Origin: Heterocephalus glaber
Taxonomy: Eukaryota > Chordata > Mammalia > Rodentia > Bathyergidae
DNA: 64,000 bases
Assembly (NCBI RefSeq): GCF_000247695.1
Contig: NW_004624747.1
Location: forward strand, 28,122,947 to 28,186,946
Direction of reading: 5' to 3'
Positions 49,956-55,770 of the stretch are shown piece after piece. The notes below the pieces were generated by a model. It had not been told where the DNA came from and ran no database searches. It was given only the letters and a program-made list of their open reading frames with translations. Each line of letters opens with the position of its first letter. Positions within the stretch are counted from its first letter, which is position 1. The translations under genes were made by a program, and so were the position numbers.

Positions 49956-52462
49956 GCTGGGTGGGTAGCTCAGCGCTCTCTGGGTTCAAATCCCCAGGGT
50001 GACGAAAACAAAACAGAAACACAAAAACCAACCCACCACCCGAGGCTCAGAACAATGTCTAGGGGTTTCCAGGGCTCACAGGCTGTAAGTGTGGGGCCTG
50101 TTCATCTCTGGCCCCTCAGACATCAGCACAAAAATAAACGCTTCTCCACAAGGATGCTGTCTGTTGGCTCCTTAATCAGGGACCCTGGCACCAAGGCCAG
50201 TACTAGACCACAGGGGAGGCCCGACCCCACATGCACCTCCACTCTAAACAGAGCTGTCTCACCAGATGCACCCTCCATCACCCCACCCCCACGATGGGTA
50301 GCACAGGGGAAGTTCCTGAGGGTCACTCCAGGGGGTGAGCAGAGGACAGGCACAGGTGGGTTGGGAAGAGTTGGTGGCACAGATGCTTACACAGTTGCGT
50401 TTCTTGCATGGGAAGACTGAGTCTGAGAGACTGCAAAGCTTCTTTTCTAACACTGCCCTCAGCACTAGTTCCCTGGGACTTCCTTAGGTTGTCATGGAAA
50501 CCAGCCACACCTGGAGAGGCATCAGGACCCACTGGGCTTGTGGTGGGATCGAGAGATACTGGCGAGTCTGGGAACTTCGGCATGGACCCATTCTGGCAGA
50601 GCGGCCCCTGGCCAGCTGTGTCCAGGCATCCTACTTCCTCAGAAGCTCTGTTTACCTCAACACTGGCACCTGCAGAGAGAAAGCCTGTTGGATCACCGTG
50701 TCTTCAACACAAGCCATTTTCAGACATGTAGCAATATAGGCCAGAGAGAATCCAGACCCATGGTTCTGAGTGGCAGGGAGACCTGGGCAAGTTCATGCCT
50801 CACTGGAACTCCACAACCTCACCTATAAAGTGGCCTCATCCTCCAGAGGATAGCTGGAGAATGCATCATGTTTCCTTTTGGTTTAAATGAAAACACTAGG
50901 GCCAGTCTGATCCTCTTCATCAGCACCTGCCCCCTCTAGCTACTCAAGCAGAAGTCTTTCCTATCTTCTTCCCAAAAAGCCTTTCTTTCTTTTTTTGGTG
51001 TGTGAGGGGGCATTTAGGAGAGGGTCTTGCTCGGCAGTTCAGGCTGGTCTTGAACTCACTATGTAGTCCAAACTGGCCTTGAACTTGAGGCGTTTCTCCT
51101 GCATCAGCCTGCGGAGTGCTGGGATTACAGGCATGCGCAACCACAGCCACCTAATTAAAGCCTTTTCTATAAAGTCATACTTTAGTTTTAATTCCATTAT
51201 GACTAAAGCAAGGAGCCATACTAGCCAGCAGCTTCTGGCATCCAACACAGGGATGTTCTGGCCTACAACAGGATTCTCCAGACTCTGAAACTGATGGAGT
51301 GCTCACAATATTGGGCACTGGACAGACAAGACACCAAGATGAGGGACTCAGAGGGATATTCAACTGTGTCCAGAGTCTCCCGCCATTATCCTCATCCTAT
51401 GGTCAGCTGTATTCCAAGAAAAGCAAAGCCCCGTATATCTGAAACCACCACAGAGACAATCCTTCCATGGCGACAGAACCACCTTACAGCAAGGATTCCT
51501 CCTATGGGAACTGAATTGCCTCTCAAGTCACAAGGACTCAACCTGATCTATGAAAGTAGAACTAAGATAATAATTGACAGGACCCTGGCCCATCTCAGCT
51601 AACCCTATAAACCAGCCCCTGCCTCTGCAAGTGGACCAGGCTGATCCCCTGCATAGGATTTGTCCCTTTCAACTACTGAAGCTGGAGTCTTCTCTCTCAC
51701 TTTCCAATTAAAGCTTTTTCTGCAGGAAAAAAAGAAAGAAAAGAAAAAAAGGACAGTAAAAAATCTTATGAAAGTCTGTTTTTAAAAAGTAGGAAAAGAA
51801 GCTGGGTATAGTGGCACATGCCTGTAATCCCAGCACTCAGGAGGCTGAAGCAGGAAGATCTTGAATTTAATTTAAGGCCAGTCTGGACTACACAGCAAGA
51901 TCCTGTCTCAAAAAACAAAGGGAGGTGTGGTGGCACAGGCTTTAATCTCAGCATTCAGGAAGGTGAGGCAGGAGGATCAAACTTTCAAGGTCACTCTGGG
52001 CTACACAGCAAGACCCTATCTCAAACAAAACAACAAACATGGAGAAAATAAAGCTGAAAAACAAAACTGACAATCTTTCTAGCAGGTACTGGTAAAAGCA
52101 GGGCTAAACAGAGGGATAGCTCCCATCTTTAGGGACTGGTTCCAAAGTCAATTTGAAGCATATGTTTATCCTCCAAAGCAAGACTCCTAAGAGATGGACA
52201 GCTGGATCACGGTGACTGTGAAGATGAACACAGAGCCCAGAATCTACACACTCTGAATGAACAAAAAGCTTACTTCCTCTCCAAAGCACCAGCGGATCAC
52301 ACCTTTCTGCTCAGAGGCAAATGCCAGCAACACAGAGTAAAGTGGCAACTTACACTGGGCTTTGTCCAGCTGGGGAGTCAGGAGGGCCTCGGGGCAAGCT
52401 GAGGTGTCGCTGCTGGGTCTGTCCTCCAAGAGGCCATCATCTTCAGCCGACATGCCGTCCAT
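19177..52462 (-). CDS. GOLGA3: GOLGA3 (golgin-160, MEA2), complete coding region, 23 coding exons
   Basis: Coding exons on the minus strand, 5' to 3': 52354-52462, 50391-50669, 46566-46678, 41317-41966, 40670-40781, 40155-40461, 38514-38716, 36481-36618, 34719-34880, 33847-34215, 31829-31906, 30700-30963, 30233-30327, 29026-29242, 26638-26781, 25838-26035, 24992-25108, 23132-23271, 22410-22542, 22128-22250, 21438-21599, 19963-20126, 19177-19348. They total 4449 nt with every junction in phase: 1482 residues against about 1498 in human. Golgin-160 is a peripheral cis/medial-Golgi coiled-coil protein acting in Golgi positioning and cargo traffic, cleaved by caspases in apoptosis and needed for spermatogenesis in mouse. 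Residues 1-390 are a low-complexity head with the Golgi-targeting and nuclear-localisation region (near 227-245, [17 protein letters not shown]). About 390-1445 is coiled coil with heptads rich in L, E, Q and K. All introns are GT-AG except intron 10, which is GC-AG. The identity is very secure. Confidence 0.96.
19963..20126 (-). CDS. GOLGA3: GOLGA3 exon 23
   Basis: Residues 1372-1425 plus two bases of K1426, including the conserved [20 protein letters not shown] segment. The acceptor is acaaacag and the donor CTTAA|GTATGC. Relative to human the T at the exon 22/23 junction is absent, as I recall it to be in mouse. Confidence 0.93.
20153..20240 (+). repeat. Young ID-like SINE
   Basis: gggcagcggatttggctcagtgg ... 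gttcaatcctctgtacc plus an A-rich tail, flanked by atatcattagct on both sides. It lies just upstream of GOLGA3 exon 23. Confidence 0.9.
20405..20605 (+). repeat. B1+ID dimer SINE (B4-like)
   Basis: B1 half: atcccagcactctgggaggctgaaacagg ... caagaccctgtctcaaaa. ID half: ggagggatgtagcttggtac ... gttcaatttccagtacgaaaaa. Confidence 0.8.
20840..21010 (-). repeat. B1+ID dimer SINE (B4-like), diverged
   Basis: gcactgagctacatcctcaacac, then ttgagacaggctctccctaagttgcctgggttggcctcaaac ... gctgggactaaaggcctg. Confidence 0.75.
21438..21599 (-). CDS. GOLGA3: GOLGA3 exon 22
   Basis: Residues 1318-1371, including [20 protein letters not shown]. Acceptor ctctgtag, donor GCCAAG|GTGGGT. Confidence 0.94.
22128..22250 (-). 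CDS. GOLGA3: GOLGA3 exon 21
   Basis: Residues 1277-1317, starting [14 protein letters not shown]. Acceptor cccccttcag, donor CTACAG|GTGTCT. Confidence 0.94.
22410..22542 (-). CDS. GOLGA3: GOLGA3 exon 20
   Basis: Completes Q1232 and runs to residue 1276 ([20 protein letters not shown]). Acceptor tctaatgtcag, donor CAAGAG|GTGACT. Confidence 0.94.
23132..23271 (-). CDS. GOLGA3: GOLGA3 exon 19
   Basis: Residues 1186-1231 plus two bases. The protein reads [18 protein letters not shown] early in the exon. Acceptor cttcattatag, donor CTGCA|GTGAGT. Confidence 0.93.
23750..23830 (+). repeat. Young ID-like SINE
   Basis: gggccagggatttagttcagtggttctaccgcc ... gttcgatccctggtaccaaaac. Confidence 0.9.
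23966..24064 (+). repeat. Classic ID-like SINE
   Basis: catagctcagtggtagagtacttgccccgcaagcacaaagccctgggttaaatccccagcatcac. It keeps the ancestral gtagag... middle. Confidence 0.85.
24308..24608 (-). repeat. B1+ID dimer SINE split by a young ID-like SINE
   Basis: ID part 24308-24390 (gtactggtttagggccttgtgcatgctaggcatg ... acatccccagccc). B1 part 24484-24608 (ttgggacaggatcttgctaagttgcctaggctggcc ... gtgcaaccacatctgg). The inserted SINE is at 24397-24481. Confidence 0.8.
24397..24481 (-). repeat. Young ID-like SINE, nested
   Basis: tttttttttttggtactggggctcgaactcgg ... ccactgagctaaatccccggccc, minus orientation, inside the dimer at 24308-24608. Confidence 0.92.
24992..25108 (-). CDS. GOLGA3: GOLGA3 exon 18
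   Basis: Residues 1147-1185 ([20 protein letters not shown]). Acceptor gtggtctag, donor AAGCAG|GTGCGT. Confidence 0.94.
25838..26035 (-). CDS. GOLGA3: GOLGA3 exon 17
   Basis: Residues 1081-1146, from [17 protein letters not shown] to DLVQLNLQ. Acceptor cgttttag, donor CTGCAG|GTATTT. The intron on its left (25109-25837) has no recognised feature. Confidence 0.94.
26638..26781 (-). CDS. GOLGA3: GOLGA3 exon 16
   Basis: Residues 1033-1080, including [20 protein letters not shown]. Acceptor ctactgtag, donor GACGAG|GTAACC. The intron on its left (26036-26637) has no recognised feature. Confidence 0.94.
27420..27625 (-). repeat. B1+ID dimer SINE (B4-like)
   Basis: cttagggattgaacccagggccttgtacatggtaggcaagtgctcc then aaggcagggtcttgctaaacacccgaggctggcctcac ... 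gatcacaggtgtgcc. Confidence 0.82.
27765..27890 (+). repeat. B1-like SINE
   Basis: agccggcatggcagcacatgcctatgatcc ... gaggcaggagaattaccatgagttc, ending gagaccttgtctcaaa. Confidence 0.85.
29026..29242 (-). CDS. GOLGA3: GOLGA3 exon 15
   Basis: Completes K960 and runs to H1032, with [20 protein letters not shown] at the start. Acceptor catgtcccag. The donor CAT|GTAGGT has an unusual T at -1, and a second GT lies four bases on. Confidence 0.93.
29951..30040 (+). repeat. Classic ID-like SINE, diverged
   Basis: ctgggctggggtgtgtctcatggtagagactgcttagcaagcacaaggctctgg ... gatccctagcacc. In intron 14; the rest of 29243-30232 shows no gene. Confidence 0.75.
30233..30327 (-). CDS. GOLGA3: GOLGA3 exon 14
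   Basis: Residues 929-959 plus two bases ([20 protein letters not shown]). Acceptor ttctttgaag, donor AAAAA|GTGAGT. The neighbouring intron 30328-30699 has no recognised feature. Confidence 0.94.
30700..30963 (-). CDS. GOLGA3: GOLGA3 exon 13
   Basis: Residues 841-928, from [20 protein letters not shown] to [11 protein letters not shown]. Acceptor gttgtgtgcag, donor CTGCAG|GTCTGC. Confidence 0.95.
31039..31150 (+). repeat. Young ID-like SINE
   Basis: cggggctggggatttagctcagtggtgcc ... gaattcaatccctggtcccccccaaaa plus an A-rich tail, flanked by aactcatttacc. In intron 12, whose remainder (31151-31828) has no recognised gene. Confidence 0.92.
31829..31906 (-). CDS. GOLGA3: GOLGA3 exon 12
   Basis: A 26-codon exon, residues 815-840 ([20 protein letters not shown] start). 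Acceptor ccgtcccgtag, donor CAGAAG|GTAGGA. Confidence 0.93.
31907..33846 (-). other. GOLGA3: GOLGA3 intron 11
   Basis: Unique sequence with a minisatellite (32464-32682) and no recognised SINE. The open frames at 32200-33070 lie across the minisatellite and chance GC-rich sequence and do not look coding. Confidence 0.75.
32464..32682 (+). repeat. Minisatellite, unit 38-42 bp, about 5.5 copies
   Basis: Units start ggtcagtg or ggtcactg at 32464, 32502, 32542, 32583, 32622 and 32664. Shared core: gggtcactgtcctgg followed by ggtgtggg. Confidence 0.85.
33847..34215 (-). CDS. GOLGA3: GOLGA3 exon 11
   Basis: Residues 692-814, the longest coiled-coil exon ([20 protein letters not shown] in the middle). 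Acceptor cttctgtttgcag, donor AGCCAG|GTAACC. Confidence 0.95.
34335..34492 (+). repeat. B1-like SINE
   Basis: gagccaggcacggtgctacatgcc ... caagttcaaggccagcctggg then cctgaactacatagtgagactctgtctcaaaaaa. Confidence 0.92.
34719..34880 (-). CDS. GOLGA3: GOLGA3 exon 10 (GC donor)
   Basis: Residues 638-691 ([20 protein letters not shown] start). Acceptor cctgggcccag. The donor reads GAACAG|GCAAGT, a non-canonical GC site with otherwise perfect consensus. The next exon (11) begins in phase. Confidence 0.94.
35096..35185 (+). repeat. Young ID-like SINE
   Basis: gggccggggatttagctcagtggttctgccgcc ... gttcgatccctggcaccaaaaa, flanked by aagaagggggatctg on both sides. Confidence 0.93.
35195..35318 (+). 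repeat. B1-like SINE
   Basis: cctagcacagtggtgcaaacttgcagccccagcaacttgggaggctgaggcagg ... gcaacagctagacccaggctt. Confidence 0.8.
35570..35662 (+). repeat. Young ID-like SINE
   Basis: tgggccagggatttagctcagtggcacc ... gtttgatccctggtaccaaaaaaaaac, flanked by (a/t)ctcaaaatg. Confidence 0.92.
36034..36060 (+). repeat. ID-like SINE 5' fragment only
   Basis: agggctggggatttagctcagtggcacc stops abruptly at 36060. Neither the B-box half nor an A tail follows. Confidence 0.8.
36481..36618 (-). CDS. GOLGA3: GOLGA3 exon 9
   Basis: Residues 592-637 ([20 protein letters not shown]). Acceptor ctttctttgaag, donor ATTGAG|GTGAGG. Confidence 0.95.
37440..37530 (+). repeat. Young ID-like SINE
   Basis: gggccagggattcagctcagtggttccagcacc ... 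gttcgatccccagtaccaaaaa, flanked by aaaaaagaaaagga. Confidence 0.92.
37836..37936 (+). mobile_element. 5'-truncated L1 3' end (about 100 bp)
   Basis: aagatgcattatataaaagtacaattcccaatgagaaatgtaattgtgttgtatacctacaatgtaccaataaaag plus poly-A. Flanked by agaataacacatgttc (37814 and 37936), a clear target duplication. Confidence 0.88.
38514..38716 (-). CDS. GOLGA3: GOLGA3 exon 8
   Basis: Completes V524 and runs to Q591 ([20 protein letters not shown] start). Acceptor ctttctccctttcag, donor ATCCAG|GTATGG. Confidence 0.95.
38717..40154 (-). other. GOLGA3: GOLGA3 intron 7
   Basis: Unique sequence 38717-39730 with no gene recognised, then a B1+ID dimer (39740-39960, minus). Confidence 0.75.
39740..39960 (-). 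repeat. B1+ID dimer SINE (B4-like)
   Basis: agtggggatcgaacttaggaccttgcccttaccaggcaggc ... gagctacatccctggccc, then tggaaacagtctcactacgtggcccaggttggcc ... gctgggattacaggc. Confidence 0.82.
40155..40461 (-). CDS. GOLGA3: GOLGA3 exon 7
   Basis: Residues 422-523 plus one base of V524, including [20 protein letters not shown]. Acceptor gatacttccag, donor ACACAG|GTGAGG. Confidence 0.95.
40670..40781 (-). CDS. GOLGA3: GOLGA3 exon 6
   Basis: Completes S384 and runs to residue 421 ([20 protein letters not shown]), where the coiled coil begins. Acceptor ctgtcctcag, donor AGTCAG|GTAAGG. Confidence 0.94.
41097..41185 (-). repeat. Young ID-like SINE
   Basis: ttttttttttcttggtactggggatcaaactcgg ... gccactgagctaaatccctagccc, minus orientation, in intron 5. 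Confidence 0.92.
41317..41966 (-). CDS. GOLGA3: GOLGA3 exon 5
   Basis: Residues 168-383 plus two bases, the largest coding exon. It carries the Golgi-targeting/NLS region ([12 protein letters not shown]) and a serine-rich segment. The aspartate of the known caspase-7 site lies here as SEAD302, against SEVD311 in human. Acceptor cttccttctcag-type, donor GCAGCAG|GTGGGC. Confidence 0.95.
42280..42376 (-). repeat. Young ID-like SINE
   Basis: Long T run then ctggtaccaaggatcaaactcaggtcc ... ccactgagctaaatccccggccc, flanked by (c)a(g/a)gtacttttt. Confidence 0.93.
42471..42557 (-). repeat. Young ID-like SINE
   Basis: tttttctttttggtaccagagatcgaac ... gagctaaatcctcggccc, flanked by aggattgtttctt on both sides. 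Confidence 0.93.
42664..42757 (+). repeat. Young ID-like SINE
   Basis: agggccggggatttagcccagtgacatc ... gaggtcgaccctcagtacc plus a long A tail. Confidence 0.92.
42940..43029 (-). repeat. Young ID-like SINE
   Basis: tttttttggttttttcgataccagggatcaaag ... gccaatgagctaaacccccggccc. Confidence 0.92.
43264..45035 (+). mobile_element. 5'-truncated L1 (1742 bp) with perfect 15-bp TSD
   Basis: The target duplication agaaatgagcaagag occupies 43264-43278 and 45021-45035. Between them lies the 3' part of L1 ORF2 (from [20 protein letters not shown] onward), the 3' UTR with a purine-rich stretch, and a poly-A. It opposes the direction of GOLGA3 transcription. Confidence 0.93.
43279..44685 (+). pseudogene. 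L1 ORF2 3' remnant (after the RT domain), frameshifted
   Basis: Recognisable ORF2 C-terminal sequence is spread over three frames (to about 43600, 43494-43931 and 44116-44685), so there are at least two frameshifts. It includes [20 protein letters not shown] with the cysteine-rich C-terminal motif and the terminal [11 protein letters not shown] segment, and ends at the stop near 44685. ORF2p is the L1 endonuclease/reverse transcriptase. This remnant cannot encode the enzyme. Confidence 0.9.
45336..45428 (-). repeat. Young ID-like SINE
   Basis: tttgttgttctttttttggtaccggggatcgaac ... gagctaaacccccggccc, flanked by gagagggttaactt on both sides. Confidence 0.93.
46566..46678 (-). CDS. GOLGA3: GOLGA3 exon 4
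   Basis: Completes C130 and runs to R167 ([20 protein letters not shown]). Acceptor ctcccttcag, donor GAACGG|GTGAGT. The segment at residues 130-133 reads CSTA where the human caspase-3 site reads CSTD139. Confidence 0.95.
47258..47412 (-). repeat. B1-like SINE
   Basis: tctgaggcagggtctccctttgtagttcaggctggccctgaac ... gagtgctggaattacaagtgtgagcc. Confidence 0.9.
47457..47547 (-). repeat. Young ID-like SINE inside duplication copy A
   Basis: Long T run then tagtatggggatcaagctcagg ... gagctaaatccccagcccc, flanked by tttca(c/t)ttctttc. Confidence 0.92.
47605..47692 (+). repeat. Young ID-like SINE inside duplication copy A
   Basis: gagggctggggatttagctcaatggttccactgcc ... gttcgatactcggtaccaaaaaaac. 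Confidence 0.92.
47936..48125 (+). repeat. Classic ID-like SINE with expanded purine-rich tail
   Basis: gggctggggatgcagctcagtggcagaatgcttgcc ... cctccagcaccaaaag. It is followed by about 110 bp of (gaa)/(gca)/(gag)-rich sequence (48016-48125), probably grown from the A tail. Confidence 0.85.
48978..49062 (+). repeat. Young ID-like SINE
   Basis: agggccagggacttagctcagtggtgctggcacc ... gttcgatccccataccaaaaaaag. Confidence 0.92.
49145..49270 (+). repeat. B1-like SINE
   Basis: cagacatggtggtatacacctatagttcc ... gaggctgatgcaggaggatggcttgag ... ttttgtctcaaaaa. Confidence 0.85.
49740..50015 (+). repeat. B1+ID dimer, then (CA)n, then a second ID-like piece
   Basis: B1 half 49740-49850 (gtaatctcagcactctgggaggctgaggcagg). 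ID half 49868-49920. Microsatellite (CA)n about 49921-49953. Then ggctgggtgggtagctcagcgc ... caaatccccagggtg 49954-50005. Confidence 0.82.
50391..50669 (-). CDS. GOLGA3: GOLGA3 exon 3
   Basis: Residues 37-129 plus one base of C130. The second half ([20 protein letters not shown] onward) is nearly identical to human, while the first half (about residues 38-67) is strongly diverged. The caspase-2 site region reads GCLD53 here against ESPD59 in human. Acceptor ctctctgcag, donor CTGT|GTAAGC. Confidence 0.94.
50985..51152 (-). repeat. B1-like SINE
   Basis: gagggtcttgctcggcagttcaggctggtcttgaactcactatgtag ... tgctgggattacaggcatgcgcaacc. Confidence 0.9.
51798..52035 (+). repeat. Two B1-like SINEs in tandem
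   Basis: First copy: agctgggtatagtggcacatgcctgtaatcccagcactcagg ... tcctgtctcaaaaaac. Second copy starts at about 51923: gaggtgtggtggcacaggc ... agaccctatctcaaac. Confidence 0.85.
52354..52462 (-). CDS. GOLGA3: GOLGA3 exon 2, coding part with start codon
   Basis: The start ATG at 52462-52460 lies in a strong context (acc ATG G). It begins [10 protein letters not shown], matching the family N-terminus (MDG.SAE.DG), and encodes residues 1-36 plus one base of C37. Donor CCAGT|GTAAGT. A second ATG three codons on is less likely the start because homology begins at the first. The exon's 5' UTR probably reaches about 52490, where an acceptor (cccttcag) sits. Confidence 0.94.
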
Positions 52463-52887
52463 GGTCAGGTGGGCCTGGGCTGAGCAGACACTGAAGGGCT
52501 ACAAGTGACCCCGGGACGAGCACAGTTCCTGCCATCAGCAACAGCCCAGAGCTCTTGGGAAGGACCTCACTCTGTGTTCCATTTCCAGAGCAAAGTTTAA
52601 AGTCTCACACATGGCTTGCAGTCAAACCTACCAATATCACGATACCTGATAGGAGACAAAAAGAAAAACAACTATAAAACTTCATTTGTTAGATTTCAAG
52701 TTACAATTACCAAATTAACATTTACTTCCCAATTTTCATTTGGAAACCAACACAGATTTGTTCATTCAAAAAACAAGTCCTGAGCACTTACAATGTTTGT
52801 TCTGAGGATAAAGTGCTGAACCAGTCACACCTGGGCCTTTCATGAAGGCATACATCTGTACTGGTGCTAGCTAAAGGCAGTTCTACC

Positions 52888-52977
52888 AGAGCCAGGGATT
52901 TGGCTCAGTAGTTTCGACGCCTGCCTCACAAGCACAAGGTCCCCAGTTCGATCCATGATACTAAAAAAAAAAAAAGA
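52888..52977 (+). repeat. Young ID-like SINE
   Basis: gagccagggatttggctcagtagtttcgacgcc ... gttcgatccatgatactaaaaa, flanked by agttctacca. Confidence 0.9.
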
Positions 52978-52984
52978 AAGTTCT

Positions 52985-53265
52985 ACCAAGCCAGGCGTGG
53001 TGGCACATGCCTGTAATCCCAGCCTTCTGGAAGGTGAGGCAGGAGGATTCTAAATTCAAGCCCAGTGTGGGAATGTTAGTGATTTAGCAAGATCCTGTCT
53101 CAAAACAAAAATGAGCTGGGCAAGGTGCTGCATGCGTCGAATCCTAGCACCAGGGAGGCTGAGACAGGAGAATCCTCATGGATTCAAGACCAGCATAGGT
53201 TACATAGTAATTCCAAAGCCAGCCTGAACTAATAGCAAGACCCTGTATTGATAAACAAACAAACT
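52985..53265 (+). repeat. Two B1-like SINEs in tandem
   Basis: First: aagccaggcgtggtggcacatgcctgtaatcccag ... gatcctgtctcaaaac. Second from about 53114: gctgggcaaggtgctgcatgcgtcg ... gccagcctgaactaatagcaagaccctg. Confidence 0.85.
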
Positions 53266-53289
53266 CTTTTGACTCATCCTGCTGAGCTA

Positions 53290-53380
53290 ATTTTTTTTTT
53301 CCAGTACCAGAGGGATAGAACTCAGGACCTTGCACTTTCAAGGCAGGCGCAGTGCCACTGAGCTAAATCCCCAGCCCTTG
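53290..53380 (-). repeat. Young ID-like SINE
   Basis: tttttttttccagtaccagagggatagaactcagg ... gccactgagctaaatccccagccc, flanked by (c)ttttgactca / (c)ttgagtca-type sequence. Confidence 0.9.
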
Positions 53381-54124
53381 AGTCACATTTAAGGAAGTAA
53401 AATTTCATCTTAAATTTGGCAACTGGTTATCAACTCAGAGGTGTACTGATGGTATCAACTCACTTCCTTAGCAACAGAAAAGATACTCTGTGAACTTCTA
53501 GGCATTCTGCAGAAATGCTGGCATTCCTGACTGTAGAACAAATTTCATGTTACCCTATGCCCTGTTCTGTTTTTGGTATGTTTCATGACAAGACCTTATG
53601 TAAACTTCTTCCCTAGTGTAGGGCTCCCATGACGACATTACAGACAAGCAGACCAAGCGGGTGCTCCTCACTAGGGGCCGCGATGCTGACTCAGTGCAGC
53701 TGGGCTGACAGCGTGTTCGGTGGCCCACACACTCTGAGTCCCTCTGTCCTCTACCACCTGTCACCCAAGAAAGAGGGCAGCCACTACTGATGAGCACGAC
53801 CCAGCCTACAGACGCAGTCCACATTCAGCACAGAAATGACCCTCTGTTCAGACCTATGAATATTTGCTCACAAACTGTAGTAATTATTCCTCTCTGCTGG
53901 TCTGCACCCTACAGGCTAGAGACACTGAGTTAATAACAGCACTACTAAGACCATAAAAAAGGTTATACATCAAAGACGGCAGACCTTTCAGAGCTTTCAG
54001 TGATAACAAACAGCCGCTAAGGCACGTGTGCCATAGGTTTGCCACCACTGTTATATATGCTATTGGTGTGGAATTAGCATTAAGGGGTTGAAACTAGAAA
54101 GTACTGGGGATAAGAATGTATGAA

Positions 54125-54212
54125 GGGCCGGGGATTTAGCTCAGTGGTTTTGCCGCCTGCTGCGCAAGAGCAAGGACCCAAGTTTGATCCCCGGTACCAA
54201 AAAAAACAACAA
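54125..54212 (+). repeat. Young ID-like SINE
   Basis: gggccggggatttagctcagtggttttgccgcc ... gtttgatccccggtaccaaaaaaaac, flanked by agaatgtatga. Confidence 0.93.
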
Positions 54213-55437
54213 CAAGAAGAATGTATGAAAACATCAGAAAATGCAAATCCACTGTGGCTAATAAAGCACAATACCATAAACAACAGGATCTGGGAGTGAG
54301 TCTGTCTGACTCATGGTGCCTAGCACATGTAAATATTTGAAACTAATACAATGCCTGAGTCAAAGGAATGAGGGAGATTACTAAAATTGGACAAAAAGCA
54401 ATCCTGTGTGCAATGAGTTTTCAATCTCACCTTGTCTCTACAATCATCAGTGACATCTTTCATCCCTGGAAAGATTTTTCCATCTATGTGGACAGATCAA
54501 CAGGCCCCTGGAGCCTGGTAAGGGATCTGAGCTACACATTTGTCCTTACGCATCCCACAGACTCCTCTGAAAATCATGACTTCACAAGATCCCACCTCTG
54601 TGGAAAGTCACTGTCACAACCATCAAGCCTGTTCCTCAGTTCCAGTTCTAGACACTTCCAAGGAATAGCTGGTGGTAAGCCAGCCTCGCCAGGATGTGAG
54701 GCTGTGAAGACACCCACAAAGCAAGGTGAGCAAAACCAGCAAGATGAGGCCCAAGGTGGTCCCTTCATCACAGGCTCACCACTCCAAGGACAGATGAAAC
54801 AGATGTGCAGGAAGAAATCTGAGGACTGTAGAATCCACTGGGTCGCTAAAATACAGGTACACCATATTATGGTCATCCTGAAAAATTTCTTAGCAAGAGA
54901 AAAACCTTTACAGTTTGCTTTGAAATGTCTTTGCCTCTGTCTGGTGGGGATGATGATATCTATCTAATCATCACGTGTTCGTCCAATGACCACATCCCCA
55001 CTATTCGTCAGACAAAAGCTGTGGTGACAGAAAGCCAGCCCCATGGCCGAGAATGAAAGTTCCTTACCATCTTTCTACATCCACATCAGGCACTGCCTCT
55101 GCAGTCTCTCCTGGCCCCTCAGGTAAAATGCCAGCTCTACTCTCTGCTATCACTATTGATGCTGTTGCACGCGCCTCAGTCACAGTGCTCACAGTGCAAT
55201 GCTGCCCATCTATCCCACAACACTGTCAGGCCTTGAAGGCTGAACTCCTCATTCCAAGTCTCCCTCTTAATCACCTCAAAACTCACCCCACTCATGGTGG
55301 CATCCAACACAGGTTACTAAGTTAATCTTTGCCTCTGCCAAGTTCTATCCCTCTACAGCTAAGCTAACAGTTCCAAAACAAAATGATGAAGTATCAGAGC
55401 CTTGAGCATCAATACTGCCTTTGCAAGTGCAGAAAAA

Positions 55438-55522
55438 GGGTCAGGGATGTATCTTAGTGGTGCCGTGCCTGCCTGGCAAGCACAAAATCCTGAGTTTGAT
55501 TCCCAGTACAAAAAAAAAAGGA
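55438..55522 (+). repeat. Young ID-like SINE, diverged
   Basis: gggtcagggatgtatcttagtggtgccgtgcc ... gtttgattcccagtacaaaaa, flanked by aagtgcagaaaa. Confidence 0.88.
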
Positions 55523-55579
55523 AAAGAAAAAAGAAAAATCAAGTGCAGAAAAACTCTTATCTATTCCTACTAAAATTAT

Positions 55580-55770
55580 CTGGGAGCCTAGACATGGTGG
55601 CATGCATCTGTGATTTCTCAACACTCTGAGCGGCTGAGACAGGAAAATTGCAAGTTGAAGCCCAGTCTGGGCAACTTATCAAGACCCTGTCTCAAATTTT
55701 TTAAAACGAGCTGGGGATGTAGCTCAGCGAGAAGGTCCTGGGTTCAATCTCCAGTACAGGTGGTGGTAGT
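55580..55770 (+). repeat. B1+ID dimer SINE (B4-like)
   Basis: cctagacatggtggcatgcatctg ... caagaccctgtctcaaa then gctggggatgtagctcagcgagaaggtcctgggttcaatctccagtac. Confidence 0.82.

Larger units (their letters stand above)
46679..50390 (-). other. GOLGA3: GOLGA3 intron 3
   Basis: Holds a B1 (47260-47410), two young SINEs (47457-47546, 47605-47690) lying in the first copy of a local duplication, a classic ID with purine-rich tail (47936-48125), a young SINE (48978-49062), a B1 (49145-49268), a B1+ID dimer (49740-49920) and a CA repeat. No gene was recognised in 46680-47250, 48400-48970 or 49270-49735. Confidence 0.75.
50670..52353 (-). other. GOLGA3: GOLGA3 intron 2
   Basis: Contains a minus B1 (50985-51150) and two plus B1-like copies in tandem (51798-51920 and 51921-52035). 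The unique parts 50670-50980, 51150-51790 and 52040-52350 show no gene. Confidence 0.75.

Noticed and set aside
54368..54967. A 199-codon plus-strand open frame in GOLGA3 intron 1
   Set aside because: No recognisable domain, no splice or promoter context, and residue composition like random sequence.
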